From positions 1 through 35,899 of the forward strand of contig JAFIEE010000015.1 in NCBI GenBank assembly GCA_020832705.1: a DNA stretch of 35,899 nt, in the 5' to 3' direction. Under the pieces are notes generated by a model. That model made no database searches. It worked only from the letters and a program-made list of their open reading frames with translations, and had not been told where the DNA came from. Source of the DNA: Paracoccaceae bacterium. Its GTDB lineage: Bacteria > Pseudomonadota > Alphaproteobacteria > Rhodobacterales > Rhodobacteraceae. Positions 25,749 through 33,951 of the stretch are shown piece after piece; positions within the stretch are counted from its first letter, which is position 1, and the number at the start of each line of letters is the position of its first letter. The position numbers were made by a program, and so were the translations under genes.

Positions 25749-26677
25749 GACCGGCGCAGCCGCGGATCAAGCAGCGTGTAGATAACGTCCACGATGAAGG
25801 CGAGAACGACATACATGACGGCGACCAGGGTCAGCGCGCCGGCCACCACCGGAATATCCATCAGCCGGATGGAATCGAGCAGGAAGCGCCCGAAGCCGGG
25901 CCAGGAAAAGACGCTCTCGACGACCATGGAGCCGGAGATCAGCGATCCAAGCTGCAAGCCGCTGATGGTCACATATGGCAGCATGGCGTTGCGCACGACA
26001 TGGCGATACATCACGCGCCGCGGGCTCAGGCCCTTGGCGCGGGCGGTGCGCACGAAATCCTGCCCCATCAGCTCCAGCACGGCGCCGCGCATCATCCGCG
26101 TCAGATAGGCCATGGTCAGCAGCGACAGGGTGAAGACGGGCATGATCATGTATTTCAGCTTTTCGCCCAGGGTCTCGCCGCCCATGCCGGATGCGGGCAG
26201 CCAGCGCAGATGGATGGCGAACAGAAGGATCAGCATGATACCGACCCAGAAATTCGGTGCCGCCTGACCGACCAGCGCAAATGTGCGTGCGATGAAGTCG
26301 ATCGGACGGTTGCGGTGCATGGCGCTGATCACGCCGACCGGGATCGAAACGCAGATGGCAAGCAGCAGGGCAGGCACCGCGAGGATGATGGAATTTCCAA
26401 GCCGCGAAATCAGCAGGCCAAGGACCGGCTCCTGGTGACGATAGGACAGGCCGAAGTCGCCCTGCACGACACCCCACATGAACTGGCCATACTGAACGAT
26501 CAGCGGACGATCGAGGCCCATCTGCTGGCGGACACGGTCGATGGTTTCCTGGGTCGCATCGTCACCGATCCGCATGAGCACCGGATCGCCGATGATGAAC
26601 ATCAGGACGAAGGAGATTGATGCTGCGGCAAACAGGACAATGAAGCCGTGATACAGACGCTGGGCGATATAGGACAT
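25745..26677 (-). CDS. Peptide/opine-type ABC transporter permease (DppB-like)
   Basis: A 310-residue permease. It begins MSYIAQRLYHGFIVLFAAASISFVLMFIIGDP with the first TM helix, then GLDRPLIVQYGQFMWGVVQGDFGLSY, the conserved DppB/OppB periplasmic region, and further helices. The EAA-type loop is LMGQDFVRTARAKGLSPRRVMYRHVVRNAMLP. It ends DVIYTLLDPRLRRS, a common C-terminus of this family. It is separated from the solute-binding protein gene by 116 bases containing a strong hairpin, a usual way to keep binding-protein levels above permease levels. Confidence 0.94.
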   Translation of the reverse strand: MSYIAQRLYHGFIVLFAAASISFVLMFIIGDPVLMRIGDDATQETIDRVRQQMGLDRPLIVQYGQFMWGVVQGDFGLSYRHQEPVLGLLISRLGNSIILAVPALLLAICVSIPVGVISAMHRNRPIDFIARTFALVGQAAPNFWVGIMLILLFAIHLRWLPASGMGGETLGEKLKYMIMPVFTLSLLTMAYLTRMMRGAVLELMGQDFVRTARAKGLSPRRVMYRHVVRNAMLPYVTISGLQLGSLISGSMVVESVFSWPGFGRFLLDSIRLMDIPVVAGALTLVAVMYVVLAFIVDVIYTLLDPRLRRS

Positions 26678-26756
26678 CGTGGTTTCCGATCCGCTCGCAT
26701 ATCCGAGGCGTTTTGAACGTCAGGCAACCTGAACAGCGGCAGGCCCCCGGCTGGGT

Positions 26757-26785
26757 CCCGGAGGCGGCGCGGCGCCGCCTCCGGG
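26757..26785 (-). terminator. 12-bp GC hairpin between SBP gene and permease genes
   Basis: cccggaggcggc pairs perfectly with gccgcctccggg around a 5-base loop, 8 bases after the SBP stop codon. There is no T-run. Such structures after binding-protein genes commonly protect the 3' end of the SBP message or partly stop transcription. Confidence 0.55.
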
Positions 26786-26793
26786 GTGCGGTC

Positions 26794-28329
26794 TTATTCG
26801 ACCAGACGGATCTGGGCGAAGTCCTCGACCAGGAAGGACGGGTGCGGATAGTAATGCGCCACCCGGTCGCTGATCGCCCGGAACAGGGGCACACGGAACT
26901 GGGTCAGCCAGGGACCACCTTCGGCGTGCAGGATTTCCTGCATGCGATGGTTGATCTCGGTGCGGCGGTCCTGATCGACGGTCCGGACCAGTTCTGCGTA
27001 GAGATCATACCACTCCTGATTGAACCAGTTGGTCGAATTCGACGGCCGGTCCGGATGGGTCGCCCACATGTCGGTTTCCGGCGTGTTCTCGCCGGCAGAC
27101 CAGTGGTGCGCGTGCAGGTTCAGCGTGCCTTCGACATTGCGGGGCAGCCAGACCGGGCGCGACAGCATGTTCACCTGGCTGATGTTGATACCGACTTCCG
27201 TCAGATAGAAGGCGGCGGCTTCGGCCCAGTCGAAGGCATCGGGGTGCAGAACGTCCAGTTCGACCGTGAAGCCATCTGGGTATCCGGCCTCGGCCAGCAG
27301 TTCACGCGCCTTGTCCGGGTCGTAGCCATAGGGCTCCAGGTTGGGGTTGTGGTTCGGCGGATTGACCATCGTGACCGCCTGTTCCGCCTCGCCCAGGGCG
27401 AAGGCGTCGATCAGCGCCTGCGTGTCGATTGCCCATTGCATGGCCTGCAGAACCCGCGGGTCGTTGAAGGCTTCATGAAGGTTCACGTTCACGATCAGGA
27501 CAGCACGCACGAGGCTGTCGCCGACAATCAGGTCCACGCCTTCGGCCGCGCGCACGTCTTCGGCATTCGATGGCGACACGGGCGCGATATCCACCCCGCC
27601 GGTCAGAACTTCGGCGAGCATCGTCGCCGGTTCCGGAATGACGCGATAGACGAGGCGGTCGAAATTGGGCATCGGACCCCAGTAGTCCTCGTTCCGCTCC
27701 ATGACGATCCGCTGGTCACGGACCCATTCGACCAGCTTGAAGGGGCCGGTGCCCACCGGCATCCGCGATGACTCCTGCTGGCTCAGTTCGCTGTAATGCC
27801 CGGGCTCCAGGATGAAGGCCCCGTTGCGCGACAGGCGCTGCGGCAGGATCGGCACGGGTTCGTGCGTGACGATATGCACGGTGTAGTCATCAATGATGTC
27901 AACATGCGAGATCGGCACATCGATGATCTTGTCACCGGTTTCGAAGTCCGGATGATGCGGACGCTCGATGGAGAACTTCACCGCCTCTGCATTGAACGGG
28001 GCGCCGTTGTGGAAGGTCACCCCTTCGCGCAGCGTCAGCTCCCAGGTCAGATCGTCAATTGGCTCCCAGCTTGTGGCCAGCATCGGGCGCAAACCCGAGC
28101 GCTCGCCGTGTTCCTTGGACAGGTCGTAGTCCCAGATCAGCGGATCAAAAAGCGCAATGGTTGCGGGATGGTCGGCAATGCTGCCACGGGCCGAATGCGG
28201 ATCAAGGTCCTCGGCATCGGCGTAGATCCCCTAGGTCAGCGTTTGCGCGCCGGCGTGATGGATGCCGAATGGCATCAGTGCTGCGGCGGCCACGACGGGC
28301 AGCAGCGGTGAACGTGGTCTCATGGTCAT
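26794..28329 (-). pseudogene. ABC transporter peptide-type substrate-binding protein, interrupted by in-frame amber codon
   Basis: A gene of 512 codons including stop for a periplasmic family-5 (DppA/OppA-like) solute-binding protein. GGAGG precedes ATG 28329; residues 1-28 form a signal peptide (MTMRPRSPLLPVVAAAALMPFG, cut after GAQ or AGA). Codon 33 is TAG (28231-28233). The frame continues without another stop for 478 codons: GIYADAEDLDPHSARG, then WELTLREGVTFHNGAPFNAEAVKFSIE, ETGDKIIDVPISHVDIID and MNPNLEPYGYDPDKARELLAEAGYP-like segments ending SFLVEDFAQIRLVE. The ORF track shows only the part from the internal Met at 28092. TAG is one base change from TGG, CAG, TTG, TCG, AAG or GAG. It could be a recent nonsense mutation, a sequence error, or read-through; without a signal peptide no start downstream gives a working protein. 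Confidence 0.8.
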
Positions 28330-29026
28330 TCCGGATATCCTCCGTTGGTTGGAGCGCGACGAACAGGCGAGGGCCTGATCTGCACGCGGGATTCCGGCCA
28401 GCGCACCCGGAAAGGCGTGCAGGAACACCCGCCATCCTTCAGGGGGTTCTGGCCGGTGATGCAGCCGGGATGCCGGCTGCACGGCGAGGCGTACATCGCC
28501 CGTTTCGTCCCGGGGTGCGCGGGCGCCCCGACAGGGTTCTTTTCTGCACGCCCCTGCATGCGCTGCACGTCCGGTCGCCAGGCTGACCGGCGCAGCATGC
28601 GAGGCTGTTCATGGCGGGGCCGGGCGTCCGATGACCCGGCATTGATACGTCGAACTTCGGAGCGCGGCGCGTCTGCTGACAGGCACGCGCGGTGCGTGAT
28701 GCCGCTATCCGAACCGGCACGTGCCCCATCCGGGGGGCAGGGCCGTTGGTCGGCGGGGCTTGCACTCGCCGGAGTTGCGGCGACAAGACCCTCCGCGGCG
28801 CGCGTCACCTTTGGGGCGCCGATGTCATGGCGCAGCCGGGCCGGAGGTGGTGCCTTTGCGCTCCGCACGGCGCTGTCGGCGCAGTGCGCGCCGCCACGCT
28901 CAAGCCTGAGACTTGCGGCGCAGATCAGGGTGCCGTTGCCGGAAAGTCCAAACCCCAACTGCCCCTCCCTGCTTTGGTGCCTGGCGTGGCGGGCCGACCC
29001 CATGATCGACTCGAACTGTAATTTTA

Positions 29027-29055
29027 AATACAATGCATGCATGCCCGGATGTCAA
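29027..29055 (-). promoter_or_regulatory. Candidate sigma70 promoter for the SBP operon, overlapping TGTA-N8-TACA element
   Basis: On the minus strand TTGACA (29055-29050) is followed after exactly 17 bases by TGTATT (29032-29027). The -10 overlaps TGTATTTAAAATTACA (29032-29017), an imperfect palindrome matching 12 of 16 positions. ATGCATGC repeats lie in the spacer. This looks like a regulated promoter whose operator covers the -10. Confidence 0.5.
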
Positions 29056-29181
29056 GTGTGCTTTTTGCCCTCCTGCGTTCTTGGAGCTTCGGCGAAGGCG
29101 CGGGGCTTGCCGCGGGCGGCGATCTGCTCTGGATGCGTGGGGCTGATCGCACAAAACCATATGAAAAAAAACATAAAAAAT

Positions 29182-29223
29182 TGAATCATGCATAAACGGA
29201 AGCTTCAGCGCTGAATCTTGCAT
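29182..29223. repeat. Direct repeat TGAATC(A/T)TGCAT, 30-base spacing
   Basis: TGAATCATGCAT (29182-29193) and TGAATCTTGCAT (29212-29223) differ at one base and start 30 bases apart, about three helical turns, so both copies face the same side of DNA. They lie between the two divergent promoter candidates and may be binding sites for a dimeric regulator. Confidence 0.45.
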
Positions 29224-29290
29224 CATGCGCCGGAGTGCGGCTGCCGCGGCGCGGATGTTCCGGGCGCCGGTGGCGGCGCCTCGATGCGAA

Positions 29291-29320
29291 TTGACGTTTT
29301 GTATTTTATATGCGAGAGAA
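29291..29320 (+). promoter_or_regulatory. Candidate promoter for the VOC-hydrolase-GntR unit
   Basis: TTGACG (29291-29296), 18 bases, then GAGAAT (29315-29320, 4 of 6). The spacer contains TTGTATTTTATAT (29299-29311), which matches 11 of 13 positions of TTGTATTTAAAAT overlapping the minus-strand SBP promoter. The shared element suggests one regulator acts on both divergent promoters. Confidence 0.4.
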
Positions 29321-29348
29321 TCTATGGAACAGTCTTGGGAGAACTCTG

Positions 29349-29732
29349 ATGCGCTTTGCACACACGATGATACGCGTGAAGGATATCGACGAGTCGGTGC
29401 GGTTCTACACCGATATGCTGGGAATGACCCTGGAGCGGAAATTCGAGCTGCCCGGCGCCGATGCGACCCTTGCCTTTGTCAAGGACCCGGCCAGCGGGAT
29501 GGAGGTCGAGCTGACCTACAACCACGATGGCCGCGACTATGAATTGGGCGACGCCTTTGGTCATCTGGCGTTCTACGTGGCCAGCGTGGACGAAACCTTT
29601 GCTGCGCTCAAGGCAAAAGGGGTCCCGTTTTCGCTGGAGCCGAAGACCATGAAAAGCGGAACCAGGATCATGTTTGCCGTCGACCCCACCGGCTACAAGA
29701 TCGAATTCATCGAGCGCCCCGAGAAGCTCTGA
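29349..29732 (+). CDS. VOC family / lactoylglutathione lyase-like protein
   Basis: A 127-residue glyoxalase I-type metalloenzyme of the vicinal oxygen chelate fold. The four expected metal ligands are visible: His in MRFAHTMIRVKD, Glu in GMEVELTYNHDG, His in AFGHLAFYVAS, and Glu in PTGYKIEFIER. It has the RFYTDMLGMTL segment of glyoxalase I. ATG 29349 has GGGAG about 9 bases upstream; the track start is 13 residues earlier without an RBS. It heads a plus-strand unit and could isomerise a hemithioacetal formed from a reactive keto-aldehyde produced by the pathway. Confidence 0.85.
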   Translation: MRFAHTMIRVKDIDESVRFYTDMLGMTLERKFELPGADATLAFVKDPASGMEVELTYNHDGRDYELGDAFGHLAFYVASVDETFAALKAKGVPFSLEPKTMKSGTRIMFAVDPTGYKIEFIERPEKL

Positions 29733-29850
29733 GCGGCTCACGGCGCAGCCAGGCGGCCCATGCCGACAGGCAAGGCCGTCGGCGCACCCGGACTTCCGCG
29801 CCAGGGCGCGACCGGGATCGGCAAACCGCCACCATCCCATGAGGATCCTG

Positions 29851-30987
29851 ATGAAAGCATCCACGACCTCTTATGTCCCCGGTGATCTTGCGTCCTGGGA
29901 AAGTGTCGATCCGGCCGAAGCCGGGTTCGATCCGGGCCGCCTCGATCAGGTTGCCGAGTTTCACAGGGCCAATGAATCGCAATGGCCCAACAGCATGTAC
30001 ATGCCCAATGGCGAGTATGTCGGCACCGCCTATATCGAGGAAAAGCCCCCGCACAACACGGTGATCGGCCCTGTGAAGGAACGCGGCGGCCCCGCGGGCA
30101 TGATCCTGCGCGGCGGACGGATCGTTTCGCACTGGGGGGATATCGAGCGCCCGGACATGACCTTTTCCGTGGCCAAGAGCTTTCTGGGGGTTCTGGCCGG
30201 ACTTGCTGTCGAGCGTGGCTTGATACGGTCGCTGGATGACCGTGTGGCCGATTACGCTCTGGATGACGGTTTCGAAGGGCCGCACAACAGTGCGATCACC
30301 TGGCGCCACCTGTTGCAGCAGACCAGCGAATGGGAAGGCACCCTATGGAGCAAGCCGGATTCGGTTGACCGCAACCGCCAGGCCGGTCCGGGCGCCGTGA
30401 ATACGGCCAAGGGCGATGATCGCGACCTCAGCGCCCCTGGAACGCACTGGGAATACAACGATGTGCGCGTCAATCGCCTGAGCCTGAGCCTGCTGCAGGT
30501 ATTCCGGGAACCGCTGGACGAGGTGCTTGAACAGAGCATCATGACGCCGATCGGCGCGACAAACTGGGTCTGGCACGGCTACCACAACTCCCAGGTGGTG
30601 ATCGACGGCCGCGAAATGACGTCGGTGACCGGCGGTAGCCACTGGGGGGGCGGCTTCCAGATTCCCACCGATGCGCTGGCGCGCTTCGGGCTGCTGGTGT
30701 CGCGCAAGGGAGCCTGGAACGGTCAGCAGTTGATCCCCGCCACCTGGATCGACCAGATGCTTGAACCCTGCCATGCCAACCCGGTCTACGGGTTCATGTG
30801 GTGGCTCAACACGGACCGCAAGCTGCATCCTTCCGCACCTGCGACATCCTTCTTTGCGCTGGGCGCTGGCAGCAACGTCATCTGGATAGATCCGGAACTG
30901 GACATTGTCATGGTTGCCCGCTGGGTCGCGAAGGACAAGGTGGACGCGCTGGTCGGAACCGTGCGGGCGGCAATGACGGACACCTGA
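29851..30987 (+). CDS. Beta-lactamase-fold serine hydrolase
   Basis: A 378-residue enzyme of the class C beta-lactamase/D-aminopeptidase/esterase superfamily. The catalytic S-x-x-K is in MTFSVAKSFLGVLAGLAVERG (about residue 110), and the second-motif Tyr in HWEYNDVRVNRLSLSLLQ. The third motif appears as a Gly-rich SHWGGGFQIPTDALARFG. No signal peptide is seen, so it is probably cytoplasmic, arguing against an antibiotic-resistance role. GAGG precedes ATG 29851; a nearby ATG at 29839 is an alternative. It lies between the VOC and GntR genes and likely cleaves an amide or ester of the imported compound. Confidence 0.85.
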   Translation: MKASTTSYVPGDLASWESVDPAEAGFDPGRLDQVAEFHRANESQWPNSMYMPNGEYVGTAYIEEKPPHNTVIGPVKERGGPAGMILRGGRIVSHWGDIERPDMTFSVAKSFLGVLAGLAVERGLIRSLDDRVADYALDDGFEGPHNSAITWRHLLQQTSEWEGTLWSKPDSVDRNRQAGPGAVNTAKGDDRDLSAPGTHWEYNDVRVNRLSLSLLQVFREPLDEVLEQSIMTPIGATNWVWHGYHNSQVVIDGREMTSVTGGSHWGGGFQIPTDALARFGLLVSRKGAWNGQQLIPATWIDQMLEPCHANPVYGFMWWLNTDRKLHPSAPATSFFALGAGSNVIWIDPELDIVMVARWVAKDKVDALVGTVRAAMTDT

Positions 30988-31065
30988 GTCGACGGCAAGG
31001 CCGGGTGCCGGAGCGGTCGCCCGGCCATCCGGCCGACATTCCGTCGCTGATGCAAGGCATTTATC

Positions 31066-31094
31066 CTGTTCCCATCAAAGGGCTTGGTTATAAT
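31066..31094 (+). promoter_or_regulatory. Candidate own promoter for GntR regulator 2
   Basis: A perfect TATAAT (31089-31094) stands out in GC-rich surroundings, 86 bases before the regulator start. The -35 at 17 bases (CTGTTC) is poor. The position suggests the regulator can be expressed separately from the VOC-hydrolase genes. Confidence 0.4.
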
Positions 31095-31179
31095 GAGTCA
31101 CCACATTGAAGGAAGTTAAAGGAGTGCTTTCGGCCGGAAGCTGCTGGCCACGGCAAAGATCGACAATCCGGAGAGTTTC

Positions 31180-31941
31180 ATGAGCATTCAATCTCCCCAG
31201 CATGAGATACGGCGCGAAGGTAGAAGCGGTATCCACCGGCGTTACCTGCATGACGAAGTTGTCGATCGATTACGTGCCCTCATACTCAGCGGTGAACTTG
31301 AACCCAAATCGCGCGTCAATGAGAATGCACTGGCAAAGCGGTTCGGAATTTCCCGCACGCCCCTGCGCGAAGCCATCAAGATCCTTGCCGCCGAGGGGCT
31401 TCTGGTGCTGCTGCCAAACAGGGGGGCGCGTGTCGCAAGTATCACCAAACAGGAAATCGACGAGATCACCGAAGTGATTGCCTCGCTCGAGTCACTGGGG
31501 GTGGAACTGGCATGCCGCAACATCACCGCCGAGGAGATCGAAAACCTCAAGACGCTGAATGAAAAGATGGTTGCGGCGTGGAAGGCGCGTGATGACGAAA
31601 GCTATTTCAGGATGAACCGGCGCATCCATGAAGCGATCATCCGCGCCTCGCGCAATCAGCAGCTTCAGGAAGTGTATTTCAGCCTCAGCGGGCGCATTCA
31701 ATCCGCGCGTTATACGGCGCGCAAGACCGAAAGCCAGTGGAAACGCGCGATTCTGGAGCATGAATTGCTGCTGAATTACATCGAATCCGGGCTGAGTGTC
31801 GAAGCTTCGGACATCATGCGGATCCATATTCGCGGCAAGAAACTGGTGATCGCCGAGAACTATTCGGACGATGACAAGCCAGATCAGGCCGAGATCGGTC
31901 AGACCAACGCCGGTAACGGCATGCCACGCGAAGCACCGTGA
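31180..31941 (+). CDS. GntR-family (FCD) transcriptional regulator 2
   Basis: A 253-residue regulator. The wHTH includes LSGELEPKSRVNENALAKRFGISRTPLREAIKILAAEGLL, a textbook GntR recognition region at about 36-80. The FCD domain follows, with MNRRIHEAIIRASRNQQLQEVY and ILEHELLLNYIESG holding ligand/metal His residues. GGAGAG lies just before the ATG. It is the third gene of the unit containing VOC and serine hydrolase. It probably binds the AT-rich divergent region at 29017-29311; that target is inferred from proximity and shared motifs. Confidence 0.88.
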   Translation: MSIQSPQHEIRREGRSGIHRRYLHDEVVDRLRALILSGELEPKSRVNENALAKRFGISRTPLREAIKILAAEGLLVLLPNRGARVASITKQEIDEITEVIASLESLGVELACRNITAEEIENLKTLNEKMVAAWKARDDESYFRMNRRIHEAIIRASRNQQLQEVYFSLSGRIQSARYTARKTESQWKRAILEHELLLNYIESGLSVEASDIMRIHIRGKKLVIAENYSDDDKPDQAEIGQTNAGNGMPREAP

Positions 31942-31987
31942 CGCAGCCCGCCCTGGCAATGGGGCGCCCGGACCGCGCCGCAACCGG

Positions 31988-33835
31988 TTAGGGTGCGGGG
32001 CGCCAGGGCAGATCAATCCAGCTTGCCTGCGCAGCCGACCCACTGCCGCGCCTGATCGTGATGTGCGGCGGGCGGCCATGGGGCAGTTGCATGTAATGGT
32101 CGCTGTCGGCCCCCGCAATCGACAGGCGGATGCGACTGCCCCGTGCAAAGCGCCATGCCGTTGGCAGCAGGGCAAACCGCAGTTCCGCCACCTCGCCGGG
32201 CACCAGCGGTGCGCTGTTGGCGCGGCTGAAATCCCGGTATGGCCAGGACCAGTTCTGCTCCGGGGGGGCGGGGGCGGTCATTCGGTGGAGCGCGCGCAGC
32301 ACGCCTTCGGTGACGTAGTGCAGGGACCCGTCGGCCGTCAGCTCCGACAGATAGACATGCAGCACGGCATCGGCCTCGCTCGCGCAGATGTTCAGGTTGA
32401 TGACGGGGTGGCCTGCGATCTCGCCTGCGCCTGAAAGCGGCGCGGTGGTCCAGGACAGCATCCTGGCTTCACGGATCGGCCAATCGGGATAATACTCGGT
32501 TACGGCCAGCGCCGAGAGACGTTCATACCGCGTCGATGTGCCCGTGCCATGCGAGAAATCAGCCTGGAAGCTGTCTGCGCCAGCGGGGCCGGGCACCTCG
32601 GCCAGCACACCGCCCGCATCAGGATAGAGCCGCAGGTTGCCCCCCGCGGGCGGCCAGCTCCGTGCCGCATTCCATTGCTCGGCGTGAAGGGTGAAGTAAT
32701 GGATCGGCGCCTCCGCCCGCAGGCCCGCGTCCCGCCCCGCGAGGTAGTGGTCGAAGAAACGCAGAACCTCGGCCATGATGGGAAAGCCGGGCGTGGCGTC
32801 CTGGCGCCAGGGGGATACATTGGTCCGCCCGCCATGATCCCAGGGGCCGATGAGCAAGTGCTGCGCAGGATTGGGCAAGGACAGGAAGCGCGCAATCGCT
32901 CCATTGCTGAATCCCGCCCCGTCCATCCACCCCGAGACGGACAGAACCGCCAGATCGGGCCGAAAGCCGTCGGCGTAATGACAGGGGTTGAAGGAATGGC
33001 TGCCGAAATCCGGGTCATAGGGCAAGCGGTCGTCGGAAAACCGGAACTCGGAGATGAAATCGGGCATGTGAAAATTGCCCCGATGCGCGGATATGGCCTG
33101 ATCTCTCAGCGTGCCGTCGGTGTCCTCGTCCACCGGATGGGGCCCGGCATAGTCGGGATTGTTGAAATACGGCAGTTTCGCAAGGATGTCGCGCCGATCA
33201 TGATCCAGGCCGACCATGATCTCATCATAGCTTTCCGCCAGACGATTGAGCAACACGCCGCCCGGATACAGGTGATCGGTATAGGTGTTCCAGACGGCGA
33301 AAAGCGGCGCAATCGCCTTGACGGCCGGGTGCCCGGTGCTGGCCAGGAAACACGCCGCCGCGCCCAGATAAGAGATCCCTGTCGATCCTATGGTCCCGTC
33401 CGACCAGGGCTGCGCAACGATCCAGTCGGCGATTTCGCCGAAGTCCTCGCGCTCGACCGGTGAGCGAAAGCTGTCGCGCGTTCCGAAACTGGCGCCGGTT
33501 CCCCGCACATCGACCGCGACAACCGCATACCCCCGAGGCACGAACGCATCACGGTAAAGCGCGATGTTGGGGCTGGCTTCGGTGCCGGGCGCATGCCCTT
33601 CACGCAGGGCAAAACGCCGATAATAGGGTGTCAGGATCAGGATGACGGGGAACCCCGCCGCCGGTCGATCGCCGCCTGCGGGGAGGTAGACATCCAACGC
33701 AATCCGGCAGCCGTCGCGCATTGTCACATAGTGCGACACGGGAACGGGCGGCACCGCGTGGGTTGGCGGCCTGTCGCTCAGGTAGTGCGAGGGCGCGCGT
33801 TCCCAGGCCAGGCTCTCCGCATCGCTGTCCGACAT
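31988..33835 (-). CDS. CocE/NonD family hydrolase (X-Pro dipeptidyl-peptidase-like)
   Basis: A 615-residue serine hydrolase of the cocaine esterase/alpha-amino-acid ester hydrolase/X-Pro peptidase family. The N-terminal alpha/beta-hydrolase part has VTMRDGCRIALDVYLP, DVRGTGASFGTRDSF and the nucleophile elbow GSTGISYLGAAACFLAST (Ser near 160). Later come LAVLSVSGWMDGAGF, carrying the family Asp, and LLIGPWDHGGRTN with the catalytic His. The C-terminal jelly-roll domain covers roughly residues 400-615 (PVINLNICASEADAVLHVYLSEL). No signal peptide. It is the last gene of a minus-strand unit after GntR 3 and an MDR oxidoreductase and converges with GntR 2. Substrate likely an ester or amide. Confidence 0.88.
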   Translation of the reverse strand: MSDSDAESLAWERAPSHYLSDRPPTHAVPPVPVSHYVTMRDGCRIALDVYLPAGGDRPAAGFPVILILTPYYRRFALREGHAPGTEASPNIALYRDAFVPRGYAVVAVDVRGTGASFGTRDSFRSPVEREDFGEIADWIVAQPWSDGTIGSTGISYLGAAACFLASTGHPAVKAIAPLFAVWNTYTDHLYPGGVLLNRLAESYDEIMVGLDHDRRDILAKLPYFNNPDYAGPHPVDEDTDGTLRDQAISAHRGNFHMPDFISEFRFSDDRLPYDPDFGSHSFNPCHYADGFRPDLAVLSVSGWMDGAGFSNGAIARFLSLPNPAQHLLIGPWDHGGRTNVSPWRQDATPGFPIMAEVLRFFDHYLAGRDAGLRAEAPIHYFTLHAEQWNAARSWPPAGGNLRLYPDAGGVLAEVPGPAGADSFQADFSHGTGTSTRYERLSALAVTEYYPDWPIREARMLSWTTAPLSGAGEIAGHPVINLNICASEADAVLHVYLSELTADGSLHYVTEGVLRALHRMTAPAPPEQNWSWPYRDFSRANSAPLVPGEVAELRFALLPTAWRFARGSRIRLSIAGADSDHYMQLPHGRPPHITIRRGSGSAAQASWIDLPWRPAP

Positions 33836-33951
33836 CAGTCTCTACCTTCTGTGGTGTGCTGCATGTGCGGCGCTCATGCGCGCGTGGCGCCGCGGTGGTG
33901 GCGGGGGGCCGTGCCGGTGTGTGCAGAGGAGCGCGCGCGCAGCCGGGCGGC

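Larger units (their letters stand above)
28330..29348. other. Long divergent intergenic region with AT-rich core
   Basis: About 1 kb separates the SBP gene and the VOC gene, which point away from each other. Bases 28330-29000 are GC-rich with only Arg/Pro/Ser-rich ORFs that match nothing I recognise and have no RBS. Bases 29005-29345 are markedly AT-rich and carry two opposed promoter candidates, a TGTA-N8-TACA element, and a direct repeat. If the minus promoter is correct, the SBP transcript has a leader of about 690 bases, long enough to hold an unrecognised RNA element or remnant gene. Confidence 0.6.

Noticed and set aside
28345-29184. 279-aa plus ORF and 238-aa minus ORF in the SBP-VOC intergenic region
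   Set aside because: Arg/Ser/Ala/Cys-rich, no recognisable domain, no RBS, and they cross the AT-rich promoter zone. A remnant gene cannot be excluded.
29851-30987. Serine hydrolase as an antibiotic-resistance beta-lactamase
   Set aside because: No signal peptide, and the operon context is catabolic; the fold is shared with esterases and aminopeptidases.
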